Shown in pieces: positions 47,875-57,504 of a DNA stretch of 64,000 bases. The DNA comes from Bathymodiolus brooksi (taxonomy: Eukaryota; Mollusca; Bivalvia; Mytilida; Modiolidae). Each line of letters starts with the position of its first letter. The first letter of the stretch is position 1. A model generated the notes under the pieces. That model searched no databases and was not told the origin of the DNA. It was given only the letters and a program-made list of their open reading frames with translations. A program made the translations under genes and the position numbers. The stretch lies in NCBI GenBank assembly GCA_963680875.1, contig OY804582.1, positions 48,254,646 to 48,318,645 on the forward strand, in the 5' to 3' direction.

Positions 47875-48470
47875 CTACAAAGAAAAATGTAAATACCATA
47901 ACTATATTTGAACAAATTATTTGTCGAGTTGAAAATACAAAAATATAACAATATAAAATACAAAGTTTGGCAAAATTTATAGACGAGTATTGTGTATATT
48001 AAAAATAGCAATTATTGGACTTTCTTTCATAAAAAAAGTGAAAACGGTTAATTCAAAACAATTGACAGTGAAAAAGATGTCAAAAACATTATAAATATTT
48101 ATCAGACAGGGTTCCCTACAATTAAAATGATAGGAAAAATGTAAGAAAATATTCGGCTATCAAAAAACATCAAAATTAATATTTTTCTGCAAAAAATACA
48201 TATATGCATATAAAATATAGAACTTGAAAATTATAATTTAGCTTACATATTGGTCTGTCATAAACTGATGAAAAGGTTACAGCTTGATTTAAACTTCACA
48301 TTGGTGCAATGGCATTGTGGTACACAATGAAACAGGAAACAGGAAATCATTAAAAAAGGAAGTGAAAGTACAATCAAAATGAAAGTGAAACTGAAAGTGA
48401 CACTGAAAGTAGCTAAAAATAGAAACTTGACCAGTGAGTTCTAAATAAGAATATATATGTAAACAGCACA
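47808..48470 (-). repeat. BEL/Pao 3' LTR (663 bp)
   Basis: Starts TGTGCTGTTTACATATATAT after the polypurine tract and ends ATATTGGACA, giving TG...CA ends. Contains an AAATAAA polyadenylation-like signal at 47826-47832. Only its last 67 bp are also present at the 5' end (54589-54655). Boundaries rest on the PPT and PBS positions, since there is no second full LTR to compare. Confidence 0.65.
48359..48410 (+). promoter_or_regulatory. GAAAGTG repeat cluster in LTR U3 (ISRE-like)
   Basis: Plus strand carries five near-repeats of GAAAGTG/GAAACTG. GAAAGTGAAACT (48381-48392) fits the interferon-regulatory-factor site pattern GAAANNGAAANN exactly. A second cluster, GAAACAGGAAACAGGAAATC, is at 48329-48348. 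Function is inference. Confidence 0.5.
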
Positions 48471-48480
48471 CTCCCCGTCT
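48471..48480 (-). promoter_or_regulatory. Polypurine tract (plus-strand primer) of BEL/Pao
   Basis: Minus strand AGACGGGGAG directly followed by TGTGCTG, the usual PPT-LTR junction. It is 139 bp downstream of the pol end. Inferred from composition and position. Confidence 0.7.
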
Positions 48481-48618
48481 GATATGAAAATATCACTACA
48501 TAAAAAAAATTAAATAAAATTAATAACGTAACACCGTAAATATTAAGAAACCCAAGATTAGTTTACCTAACTAATGTCAAAAATACAATAGACAAAGAAC
48601 TTGATAGCAAAAAGTCAA

Positions 48619-48758
48619 TTACAGTTCATTATGACACAAAAGAACAGTCTGTGTAATTGGTCTTACATATACACGAGGTTGTCCATCTATGATTGTTCTT
48701 ACTAACACTTTCCTAACAAGATTGTCATCACTAGGAAATACATGTTCAATAAGTCCTA
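48619..48758 (-). pseudogene. Out-of-frame C-terminus of BEL/Pao integrase (DUF5641 tail)
   Basis: After the duplication of CCTAAAGG (48755-48762 and 48763-48770, plus strand) the family's C-terminal tail continues in a different frame: GLIEHVFPSDDNLVRKVLVR then DGQPRVYVRPITQTVLL, ending at TAA (48621-48619). V..V.PS.D...R.V.VRT and P..YVRP are the usual last blocks of BEL/Pao Pol. Confidence 0.85.
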
Positions 48759-51449
48759 AAGGCCTAAAGGCCAAATGTTTCTATGTTGATCGCCATCTTT
48801 GAGAATTACAAGGTCACCTTCCTGAATGTTCTCTTGAGTTTGTTGCCACTTTCGTCGTGATTGTAAAGTCTGTAAATATTCACGACGCCAACGAGACCAA
48901 AATTGCTCAGCTAGAACTTGAACGAATTTCCATTGTGAGGTATATACATCACGAGTGTTAAGATTACTAAAGTCATCTACACAATCATTAGTTTTGGTAG
49001 TTAACAAGGCATTTGGAGATAAAACACATGGTGAGTCACAGTCTGATGAAATAGGAACCAACGGACGAGAATTCATTATGGCTGTTGTCTCTGCCATGAA
49101 TGTACACAGAACCTCATGCGAAAGTCTTTTATGTCTAGCATCATACAAAATAGAGTCAATAATCCGGCGAGCAATGCCTATAAGTCTTTCCCATGAACCT
49201 CCCATATGTGAAGAATATGGGGTGTTAAATTTCCACACAGTACCTTGATCATTGAGAAAGTTTTTCAAAGTTCTGTCTTCAACACAAATTGCTGGAATTC
49301 CGAGTTCTTTTGCTCCGCCTATGAAATTTGTCCCTCTGTCAGAGAAGAATTCCTTTACTTTACCTCGGATAGCCATAAAACGGCGTAATGCATTAATAAA
49401 AGATGAGGTGCTCATCTCTTCAATGACCTCTATGTGAACTGCTCTGCAAGAGAGACAAGAAAATAAGACAGCCCAACGCTTGGAGTTGACACTTCCTCCA
49501 CGAGTTCGTCTTGTCACAATATCCCAAGGACCAAAGCAGTCCACACCGACATAAGTAAATGGTGGACAAGATTTGAGTCTTTCTTCCGGTAAATCAGACA
49601 TTTTCTGGGTAGTAATATTGCCACGGAATCTACGACACAGTACACACTTAGAAATTACAGAGTATACTAGACGCTTTAGGCCAGTTATCCAAAGTCCAGC
49701 ACTTCTAACCTTGCCTTCCGTAATGTGTCTTCCTTGATGCCTAACTAGTTCATGATAATAAGAAACAAGGAGTTTGGCGATAGCATGACTTCCAGGTATA
49801 AGAATAGGATGTTTCTCACCAAGTGACAGATTTGAATGTTTTAATCGACCTCCAACTCGTAGAACTCCTTCGCTATCTATGAACGGATCTAGTTTCAAAA
49901 TAGCACTATCCTTTTGAATTGGTTTTTGTACTTTCAAATTTTCTATTTCTTTCTCAAATGCTTCACATTGAATCTGACGAATGATGAAAGTTTCTGTGTC
50001 CTTACGAAAACCTGGATCATCTTTGTCTACACACAATTGTTTACCAGCATGTTTTGATCGCCAAAGTTGAATAAAATGTCTCAAAAACGAAAACGCCTTT
50101 ACAAGAGATTTCCAGCTCGAAAATTTGCTAAATCGATGACAACCAATTTTCGGATCACTTATACAAATCTTCAAAGACACAATTTCAGAACGGATTTCCT
50201 TGTCATCATTTGGCGAGACTAACAGATAACAATTCTCATCAGAATCATTAGATTTTTGTGACAATACCCAAGTTGGACCTGTATTCCAACTTTTTACAAG
50301 TGTCATATCTGGTGAACTTGAAAATCTAGTTCCGGCATCAGCTGGGTTCTTATCTGTTAAGATGTACGACCACTGAGACGGTTTTGATATATTGTGAATT
50401 TTGTCTACACGATTTGCAACATAAGTATAAAGTCGACGTGTGGTATTGGAAATGTATCCCAGCACAACTTGACTGTCTGTGTAATAATGACAAATATCAT
50501 TAGACAAATTCATATGATTACAAATAGTTTCACCTAATTCTGTAGCGAGTACTGCACCGCACAGTTCGAGTCTAGGGATAGTGTGACCTTTTAGAGGTGC
50601 TAGCTTAGACTTTCCCACAAGAAAACCTAATGATGTTGCTCCTGAATCATCAATTACTTTAAGATATGCCACAGCAGATATTGCCTGTTCAGACGCATCA
50701 CAAAAAATGTGGATTTCAAGATGTTTAACTGCTGACACAGATACAGGAACGATCATACGTGGAATTTCAAAACTACAGATAGATTTCAGAGATTCAAGCC
50801 ACAGTCGCCATTTAGTTGCATGTTCAGTACTTAGAGGTTCATCCCAGTCAGTTCCTGGTGGAACTACTTCACGAAGGAGAATTTTTCCACTGATAATTAT
50901 TGGTGATATAAAACCCAACGGATCGAATATACTATTGATAGTCGATAAGAGACCTCTGCGGGTAGCTGGTTTGTCATTGTCATTCAAACGAAATATTAAT
51001 TTATCAGAGTGAAGATCCCAGGATAAACCTAAACTTTGCTGAGTTGGCAAAATGTCAGAATACAAATCTAAATTTTTCAAGTCTTTTCCTAGTTCATCAG
51101 TTGAGAAAGCTTTCATGACATCAACATTGTTGGATACAATTTTATGTAATCGAATATGACGGTTATCCATCAAGGATTTTTGTGTTCTCTTAACAAGCTT
51201 GATTGCCTGCTCCTTATCGGTCAAAGACGTGAGGCCATCATCCACATAAAAGTCATCACATACGAAAGACTTTACATCTTCATCAGATTTCGCAACAGCT
51301 TGCCGAAGACCGTAAGTAGCTACAGCAGGAGAAGGAGTGTTGCCAAACACATGAGATGTCATACGATATTCAATGAGAGGTTTAGAAAAGTCATTGTCTT
51401 GATACCAAAAGAATCTTATGTAGTCTCTATGATTCTCTGTCACACGAAA
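48756..51449 (-). pseudogene. BEL/Pao RT(C-terminal)-RNase H-integrase frame
   Basis: Open for about 897 codons in the same frame as the upstream polyprotein, directly after the TAG; there is no ATG of its own near the start (the first near-cognate codon is a GTG at 51443), so it would not be made separately unless by readthrough. Numbering from that GTG: RT motif B region VFGNTPSPAVA (32-42), catalytic YVDD (66-69); RNase H with FCDAS (D249), RLELCG (E293), YYTDSQ (D323) and NPADAGTR (D369); integrase zinc region HELVRH (564-569) with KCVLC (Cys600, Cys603); DDE core D635 (YVGVDCFG), D702 (SDRGTNF), E752 (GGSWERL); C-terminal DUF5641-type GDLVILKDGD. The frame then hits TAG at 48756 because of an 8-bp tandem duplication. 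Confidence 0.9.
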
Positions 51450-54400
51450 CTAATAGAACATTTGTTCAACATCACTTGTAATTGCCACTGCATTTTTACG
51501 AAAACGCATAAGTACTCCAACCAAGTTGTTAGTGAGATCCGGTCCGGACATCAAAAGACTATTCAAAGAAACACCTTCAAAAATAGCAGACGAGTCGAAA
51601 ACTCCTCTTATTTGATCTGGTTTTCTGGGGTGGTACACCCCAAAAAGAGGGAGATACCAACATTCTCCAGGTATGTCTTTAGGTGCTATTTCTGCTGCAC
51701 CACTTTTCAAAACTTTATCCATGAATGTTATGAAATTATCAAGTTTGTTCTGATTTTTACGCAAACTACTGTCAAGAATCTGAGCTCTTTTCCAGGCTTG
51801 TAGGCGATTGTTAGGCATAGGAGGTTTAGGCTGCTTGAAAGGCAACGGCGCTGACCAATGACCTGTATCATCCTGTTGAAAGTCACTTTTCATCAGAGAA
51901 AGAAATTGTTTGTCCTCAACAGATGGTGCTACTTTGTTATCATTTGAAGTTCTCACAAAAATGTCATCTTTGAGATCGCTTATCTTAATGTTATATTCAC
52001 ATAACGGAAATGTAGTACTTCGTCCATTGTTGAGAACATGAGATTTACGAACACTGATTTCGGTGGGGGCATGTACTTTGCCCAGACACACTTCTCCGAT
52101 AATCACCCATCCTAGTGGCAGTTTTTGAGCAAAAGGTTTTCCTTTATCTCCAAGAATTTGTTCATGTACATGATGAATCTCAGGTATATCACGACCGATC
52201 AAAAGTTCAACTTTGATCCTAGGTTCAAGAGCAGGTAAGTATGGAGCAATACGACGAAGATGTGAGTGCGCAGAGGCAACGTCAGGAGTTGCAACCTCAG
52301 GTAAGTCACTTGGAATAGAGTTACATTCAATTACATCTTGTAATTCAAATGTAGATTCACCATCAATTGATTGAACACATATATTGTTGGCAAGCCTGCC
52401 AGTCAAAGTAGAATTGCCAGAGCATGAAGACATGTTGAATTGGGCATGTTTTCCTTGAATTCCAAGTTGATCTAACAGTTCTGGAGTGGCTAAAGTACGA
52501 TTGCTTTGATCGTCTATAGCAGCATAAACTCTCATAGTTTTGTTGGGGGCTGCTACTGAGTACACATCAACAAGAACTGTTTTCCCGCAAGAACGACCAA
52601 TACGTAAATCACCACATAAAGTTGTACATCTAGAAGTTATATTGTCTGTATGAGGCTCCCCGCCGTCATCTGTTGTAGATCTTTGTATTGAAGTTGGTTG
52701 CAGATTCTGAGCAGATCGGTCCATATGCATAGCTGTAGCGTGACGGATATTACCACATATTTGACATTTTATATTTGCTTTCCATTTTTTTGCAATATGT
52801 TCATTTGACTCGCAACATTTAAAGCAGATTCTGTTTTCACGAAGAAACTTCTGACGATCTTGTAGAGACCGTTTTCTAAATCCTCGACAGTCACTTAGAG
52901 TATGTCCAGCTTTGTGTAAAGGACAACGATTTGAATTGTTAGATGTAATGTCTAATCTCCGAGAAATTACTGAAGTACGAGCGTTACTAGCAGTTGATTG
53001 GTTGTAATTACTGTGAGAGAATGCAGGATCATTGCGTATTTCACAAATATCTCGAATGAAACGGACGAAAAAGCTGAATGGTGGAAACGACACTTGATGG
53101 GTTTTCTTGTAAGATGAAGCTAATGTTGTCCATTTCTCTTGTAAGAAGTGAGGCAACTTGGATACAATCGGTATAACACCAGACGAAGAATTGTAGTAAC
53201 TAAACAGAGTAGCATACTGCGGATTCAACATAACAGACTCAATTTCAGTAAGTATGTCCAAGAGATCATAAAGTTTCACATTATCTTTGTTTGTGAGTGT
53301 AGGAAGCAAATTCAGCTTACGTTTCATGGCACTTTCCACCATTTCGGGTCTTCCGTAACGCTCTTGCAAGCGATCATATATCCTCTGTAAACCTCTAGGT
53401 GGATCATGAGCATTAGCAGCACGGATGCTTTTAGCAAATTTACACGATTCAGGTCCTAGCCATTTGACTAAAAGATCCATTTCTTCAAACGGAGTTACAC
53501 CTAGTTCCCTTGTAACACTTTGAAACGAAGCTCTCCAAGATTCATAAGACTCAGGTTTGTCATCAAAGTTCACAAATCTCGAAAGAAGAAAGTCTTTTCT
53601 ATACATGAATCGTGTGATATCAGACATTGCATTGTGTAGAAGAGCATTTGGTGAAATAGTGTCATTTTGCATAGAATGTTGCAGTACAGATGGTTGAAAA
53701 TTAGGCTGACTTTGAACTGCCGCAAATACAGGATTAGTGACATTTGAGATCTGAGGAAAACTTGGCTGACTTGTAAGAACATTTGTGGTTTGAGGAGCAG
53801 ATGGAGCTGACACATAAAAGTTCGGTTGTTGATTTGACAAAGATGAAATAAATGTAGTTTGTTGTTCACTTACATGAAGATTTTGAACATAATTATGGAT
53901 TTCTTCATGTTTATCTCCATACACTGAAGGCGACTCATGTTCTTGTTCGCCCTGTTCAAGGACACGCACCTCTACTTCTGCTGCTGCAACTTTACTTTGT
54001 TGCTTAATAACACAAATGTCTGCTTCTAATGCTGCCTTTTGTTTCAAAAGTTCACTTTCCTTTTTTACAAATTCAAGGCGCACCTTCTCAGCTTCTGCCT
54101 TAGCTCGCTTTATACTAACTGCTGATGCTATTGAAGATTCACTTACTTCAGACAACTGTTCAACGAATTCAAGTTTTTTCTTCTTAATTTCAGAACTCAC
54201 TTTTCTAAAAGTTTCAACACATTTTGTAAAATTATCAATATGGTCTGTAAGAAACTTCTGAGATTCTACAGTGTTGGCTCTAGATAAATATCCTTTGTAT
54301 TCTTCAGAACGGCGACAAAAGTTTTTGTAATAGGCTTCAATATCTTTGTTTAACTGTCGAATATTTTCTAATTTGTGACATGACGGAACTGTGATCATAA

Positions 54401-54521
54401 GATCTTCAATTTTTATCCAAATATTTTCGCACCTTTCTTTTAATTGTTCCTGCTGTTCATCAAATATTGTCTGCCCTTTAATAGTTAGCTGTCTTGTACG
54501 CTTTTCACGGGTATCTGACAT
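51450..54521 (-). CDS. BEL/Pao Gag-protease-RT(N-terminal) polyprotein, ends at premature TAG
   Basis: 1023 codons from an ATG 15 bases inside the terminal repeat. Domains: coiled-coil N-terminus (about 110-190, Lys/Glu-rich), Gln/Ser/Pro linker (190-290), DUF1759-type Gag core (300-460), three Cys/His clusters at 533-545, 566-580 and 586-599, DUF1758 aspartic protease with the active-site block AAIDDQSNR (668-675), then GRDIPEIH (777-784) and PLGWVIIGE (802-810). The RT begins near 905; ECWYLPLFGVYHP and RGVFDSSAIFEGVSLNSLL are visible, and motif A supplies D1017. The frame stops with TAG (51450-51452) six codons after that Asp. In the middle zinc cluster the last ligand position is Trp (CFKCCESNEHIAKKW), so it should not bind zinc normally. 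The family usually has one continuous gag-pol frame here. Confidence 0.93.
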   Translation of the reverse strand: MSDTREKRTRQLTIKGQTIFDEQQEQLKERCENIWIKIEDLMITVPSCHKLENIRQLNKDIEAYYKNFCRRSEEYKGYLSRANTVESQKFLTDHIDNFTKCVETFRKVSSEIKKKKLEFVEQLSEVSESSIASAVSIKRAKAEAEKVRLEFVKKESELLKQKAALEADICVIKQQSKVAAAEVEVRVLEQGEQEHESPSVYGDKHEEIHNYVQNLHVSEQQTTFISSLSNQQPNFYVSAPSAPQTTNVLTSQPSFPQISNVTNPVFAAVQSQPNFQPSVLQHSMQNDTISPNALLHNAMSDITRFMYRKDFLLSRFVNFDDKPESYESWRASFQSVTRELGVTPFEEMDLLVKWLGPESCKFAKSIRAANAHDPPRGLQRIYDRLQERYGRPEMVESAMKRKLNLLPTLTNKDNVKLYDLLDILTEIESVMLNPQYATLFSYYNSSSGVIPIVSKLPHFLQEKWTTLASSYKKTHQVSFPPFSFFVRFIRDICEIRNDPAFSHSNYNQSTASNARTSVISRRLDITSNNSNRCPLHKAGHTLSDCRGFRKRSLQDRQKFLRENRICFKCCESNEHIAKKWKANIKCQICGNIRHATAMHMDRSAQNLQPTSIQRSTTDDGGEPHTDNITSRCTTLCGDLRIGRSCGKTVLVDVYSVAAPNKTMRVYAAIDDQSNRTLATPELLDQLGIQGKHAQFNMSSCSGNSTLTGRLANNICVQSIDGESTFELQDVIECNSIPSDLPEVATPDVASAHSHLRRIAPYLPALEPRIKVELLIGRDIPEIHHVHEQILGDKGKPFAQKLPLGWVIIGEVCLGKVHAPTEISVRKSHVLNNGRSTTFPLCEYNIKISDLKDDIFVRTSNDNKVAPSVEDKQFLSLMKSDFQQDDTGHWSAPLPFKQPKPPMPNNRLQAWKRAQILDSSLRKNQNKLDNFITFMDKVLKSGAAEIAPKDIPGECWYLPLFGVYHPRKPDQIRGVFDSSAIFEGVSLNSLLMSGPDLTNNLVGVLMRFRKNAVAITSDVEQMFY

Positions 54522-54535
54522 GAATATCTTTTTGC

Positions 54536-54655
54536 TATTCCGCTAGGTACTTGGCAGAAGTTTACCGGGGGTTCAAAATAACACCATATGTCCAATATAA
54601 CATGATTTATTTAAAGTTGACATGATGTGTTGATATGTGTACACGTGGTAAAAAG
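54536..54655 (-). repeat. 120-bp terminal direct repeat, right copy (truncated 5' LTR + leader)
   Basis: Identical to 47755-47874. It starts in mid-LTR at CTTTTTACCACGTG, so the promoter-bearing U3 part of the 5' LTR is missing. The right flank ATATATTTGTATTATTCCAT resumes the host repeat. Confidence 0.95.
54569..54586 (-). promoter_or_regulatory. Putative primer-binding site of BEL/Pao
   Basis: Minus strand TGGTGTTATTTTGAACCC begins 2 nt after the TG...CA-type LTR end (54589). TGG start is as expected for complementarity to a tRNA 3' CCA. The primer tRNA is not identified. A second copy lies at 47788-47805, beyond the 3' LTR. Confidence 0.5.
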
Positions 54656-55554
54656 ATATATTTGTATTATTCCATGTACTAATTTTAAGCCTTTTGTTAT
54701 GAAATAAAATTTAAAGCGCTGTCAAGGCAGTTCGGACCAATAAATTCATGACAAATTGCACGGAATGCATTACTTGGTTGGCAAGACTCTTTGTTCTTAA
54801 GGACGATATTGCACGGAAAAGGAAGGTATGACCATTTATCGCATTGGTCTTAGTAGACTTGCACACAGCTGTTTATTAAATAATGATGAAATAACTCCAA
54901 CTATACTCTGAACCGTATTTTAATAGAAAGTCACTATCGACAGTGACAGTGTTGATGTGCACCATGCATTCTACAACGTCGGCACTTTTTCTGATTTGTT
55001 TGCAAAAGTCGAAGGCGACATCATTTTAAATTTCCATTGATAGAAGAAATCGGCTAAAGTGACCCATGTCTGAGGCGATTTAGTTTGAATAATATGACAT
55101 CTACTAACCTTCACGTTCACTTGACTGTCCCTATTTGCAATATAAATAAATACAAATCTGTATCCCAAGGTGTAATTGAGTGTTTACCCTGTTCCAAATT
55201 TATGCAGTTTAATCTATTAGAATGCAAAAAAAAAAGTGAAATATATCTGAAACTGATATGCGTTATTGGCAACAACATTACCTGTAGACGACATTTTAAG
55301 ATTATCAATATAAATATACAATTATGAATATGAATGTTTATATCATGATCCAGCATAAAACATTAAAGTCGATTTTAAGTACATTTTTTTTGACTTATTA
55401 ATGTGTCAAAGCTAATATCGTGAGGTTTGTTTGTATCACGGTCCAGCATGAAATGATTCAGGAATGATGTCCATAAATTGTTCAGTAATACGCATGTGCG
55501 AAGGAAACTATACATATAGCTATTTATATTTTGCATCTTAATACAATCAATACA
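54656..55554. repeat. Right half of interrupted repeat, then repeat shared with 15.7-16.4 kb
   Basis: 54656-54760 continues the 8.9-kb-type repeat (CCATGTACTAATTTTAAGCC; GCGCTGTCAAGGCAGTT). 54940-55540 matches 15660-16350. No gene. Confidence 0.55.
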
Positions 55555-55660
55555 CCAATAGCAACATACGTTTCTTTCTATTTGGTTTGGTTTATTGTCC
55601 CAAATGAAATTCCAAATCAAATCATTCACCTCTTTTTTATATTTCTCTGGTGCCACTTCA
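55555..55660 (-). pseudogene. LINE fragment (KYKKEV block) next to satellite
   Basis: The minus frame gives MAPEKYKKEVNDLIWNFIWD then NKPNQIERNVCC, the finger/connection block seen at the left of copies A and B. It is followed on its right by satellite at the same junction (TTTCTCTGGTGCCACTTCAT). Confidence 0.65.
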
Positions 55661-55905
55661 TTTCACCATGTTATATGCCAGATCACTATGTCTGATTTAA
55701 TGATGAATGTACACACAAGTGGTACTGATGACACTATATATACCATGTGATATATCAGATCACTATGTCAGATTTAATGATGCATGTACACACATATTTT
55801 GCTGATAACACTATTTACACCATGTGGTACATGTGTAGCTGAAAAAAACACATACACCATGGTGTATGTCAGATCACTGTGTCTGCTTTAATGATGAATG
55901 TATTA
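55661..55905. repeat. 77-bp satellite, about 3 units
   Basis: Three diverged units between two LINE pieces: CACTATGTCTGATTTAATGA, a second with TGATGCATGTACACACATAT, and a last truncated one. Confidence 0.92.
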
Positions 55906-57490
55906 CTTTTTTATTATATCTATATTACACCTGTGAACAATTTTCCTATGTGTGACAGGAAATCTCATAGGTTTACAAATATGTATAATGAACAATATAA
56001 TTCAATAAATAAGTGCTGGTAATAAGATTGCAATACCATCAGTAAATCAATCATAGTTTATATCTCATATTCAATTTATAGACAGAAATATATGTTCTTC
56101 TTATTACACAGTAAGAAATGAAAGGAACTATAAATACAATTATATTCATAATGTATCCAATAATAACTGTAATTTCATAATATCATATAAGTTTCGAACT
56201 TCATGGTTTTTAATCAGCATTTGTATGTTACTTCTGAGTTGATTTTTGAAATCTGTTTGTAATTACTTTTCCCCTGTGAATATTTTTATTATATTTTATG
56301 TAATTTCGTGTTTTCCAAACTACCCAATTTAATATACAAATTATCAAATTCACTAAAAGTAGGTATGCAGTTATTTCTCTCTCATACACAACAAGGATGA
56401 CGTTTTCCTCAACAAGTACTATATTCTTTTCAAAAATGATATTAAAAATGTGTTTTAATTCATCTAAGACGTGTTAAATTTTATGACACATGTACAACAA
56501 ATGCATAAGGGATTCTATTTCATTATTACAAAAAGACATTGACCATTTGATTTCCCCATTGTTTGTAATCTATATTCGGAATAGAAAATGTTATGGAAAC
56601 ATTTCCATTGGAACTGGAAAATGCTTTGCATACATTTAATCTTGTTCAGTATATACCAATTGATATCCAGTTAAATTTCTTTTCATTAAATATATCCCAT
56701 TTTAGTATACATTTTGGAGTGATTGCTTTATCTAGTATTGTCTGGTTATTCTTCAGTTTCAGTTCTTTTGGAACAATGATGTTATTATTTTGATTTCTAA
56801 TATTCAAATTACTATATATTTTTAACCCTAATGATTTGTTCATCTATTCGTTTTCATCTGATCTTAATTTCTTTGCAACATGTTCTGGTTTTTATTTTTT
56901 TATTGTTGCGCAATCTGATATCCAGTTCCTCTCATCATCCAGTCAATTAAATATAGTCTGATTTTCAACAGAGGTTTTATTAGTTTTGTCCGATATATCG
57001 TTTATTTTAAATATATTATTTATCAAAAACGATTGGAAAAAAGTGGATTCCTATTAAATTTGATATCTGAGTTACCAAATATGTTTTTATCTAAAATGTC
57101 ATTTCTATACTGCGTAGAACATGACCCAATACAAAATGCTCCATGCTTGTATAGCATCTCGATAGTATTTTGGAATGGATGCGATTTCTAAACCTTTAAT
57201 AACGGGGCATTTACAAAAATAAAAAAAGAACTCCAAATTTGTAATCGTATTTCTGTAAACAGTGCTTGCCTATCGCATTCCATGAGTCCATCTCATTGTT
57301 AATTATTTTGCATAAGATTTTATCTGTTTACTTTTGACAACATTGTCTATGTCTATTTCTATATCATTGCCCCCCCCCCCCCCCCTTTCATTAATATATA
57401 AGCAACATACGTTTCTTTCTATTTGATTTGTGTTATTGTCCCAAATGAATTTCCAGATCATATCATTCACCTCTTTTTTATATTTCTCTG
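55906..57490 (-). pseudogene. LINE ORF2 C-terminus and 3' tail, copy B
   Basis: Second copy of the LINE end at 1-1172, more complete at its 3' side. From 57497: MVPEKYKKEVNDMIWKFIWD, IDNVVKSKQIKSYA (after a 16-C run at 57370-57385 that shifts the frame), SIPKYYRDAI-like, then 56843-56646 with LGLKIYSNLNIRNQNNNIIV and KELKLKN. The 3' noncoding tail runs to 55906 and matches 45259-45600. Confidence 0.67.
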
Positions 57491-57504
57491 GTACCACCTC
57501 ATTT

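Larger units (their letters stand above)
47755..54655 (-). mobile_element. BEL/Pao LTR retrotransposon, near full length, abnormal ends
   Basis: 6.9 kb on the minus strand: truncated LTR end and PBS (54655-54522), gag-protease-RT (54521-51450), RT-RNase H-integrase (51443-48619), polypurine tract (48480-48471) and a full LTR (48470-47808), followed by 53 bp of PBS/leader sequence (47807-47755). A perfect 120-bp direct repeat (47755-47874 and 54536-54655) bounds the element. It lies inside the 8.9-kb-type repeat. The two longest open frames in the window and the identical repeats indicate a fairly recent insertion, but it has a stop and a frameshift. By family knowledge it replicates through an RNA intermediate in cytoplasmic particles. 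Confidence 0.95.

Noticed and set aside
51156..51803. 215-codon plus-strand ORF and other plus ORFs across 48.9-54.3 kb
   Set aside because: Antisense to the BEL/Pao polyprotein; no motifs and explained by the coding strand's composition.
57370..57385. Run of 16 C as a possible G-quadruplex regulator
   Set aside because: Sits in a dead LINE copy; copy A has only a short C tract, so simple slippage expansion is enough.
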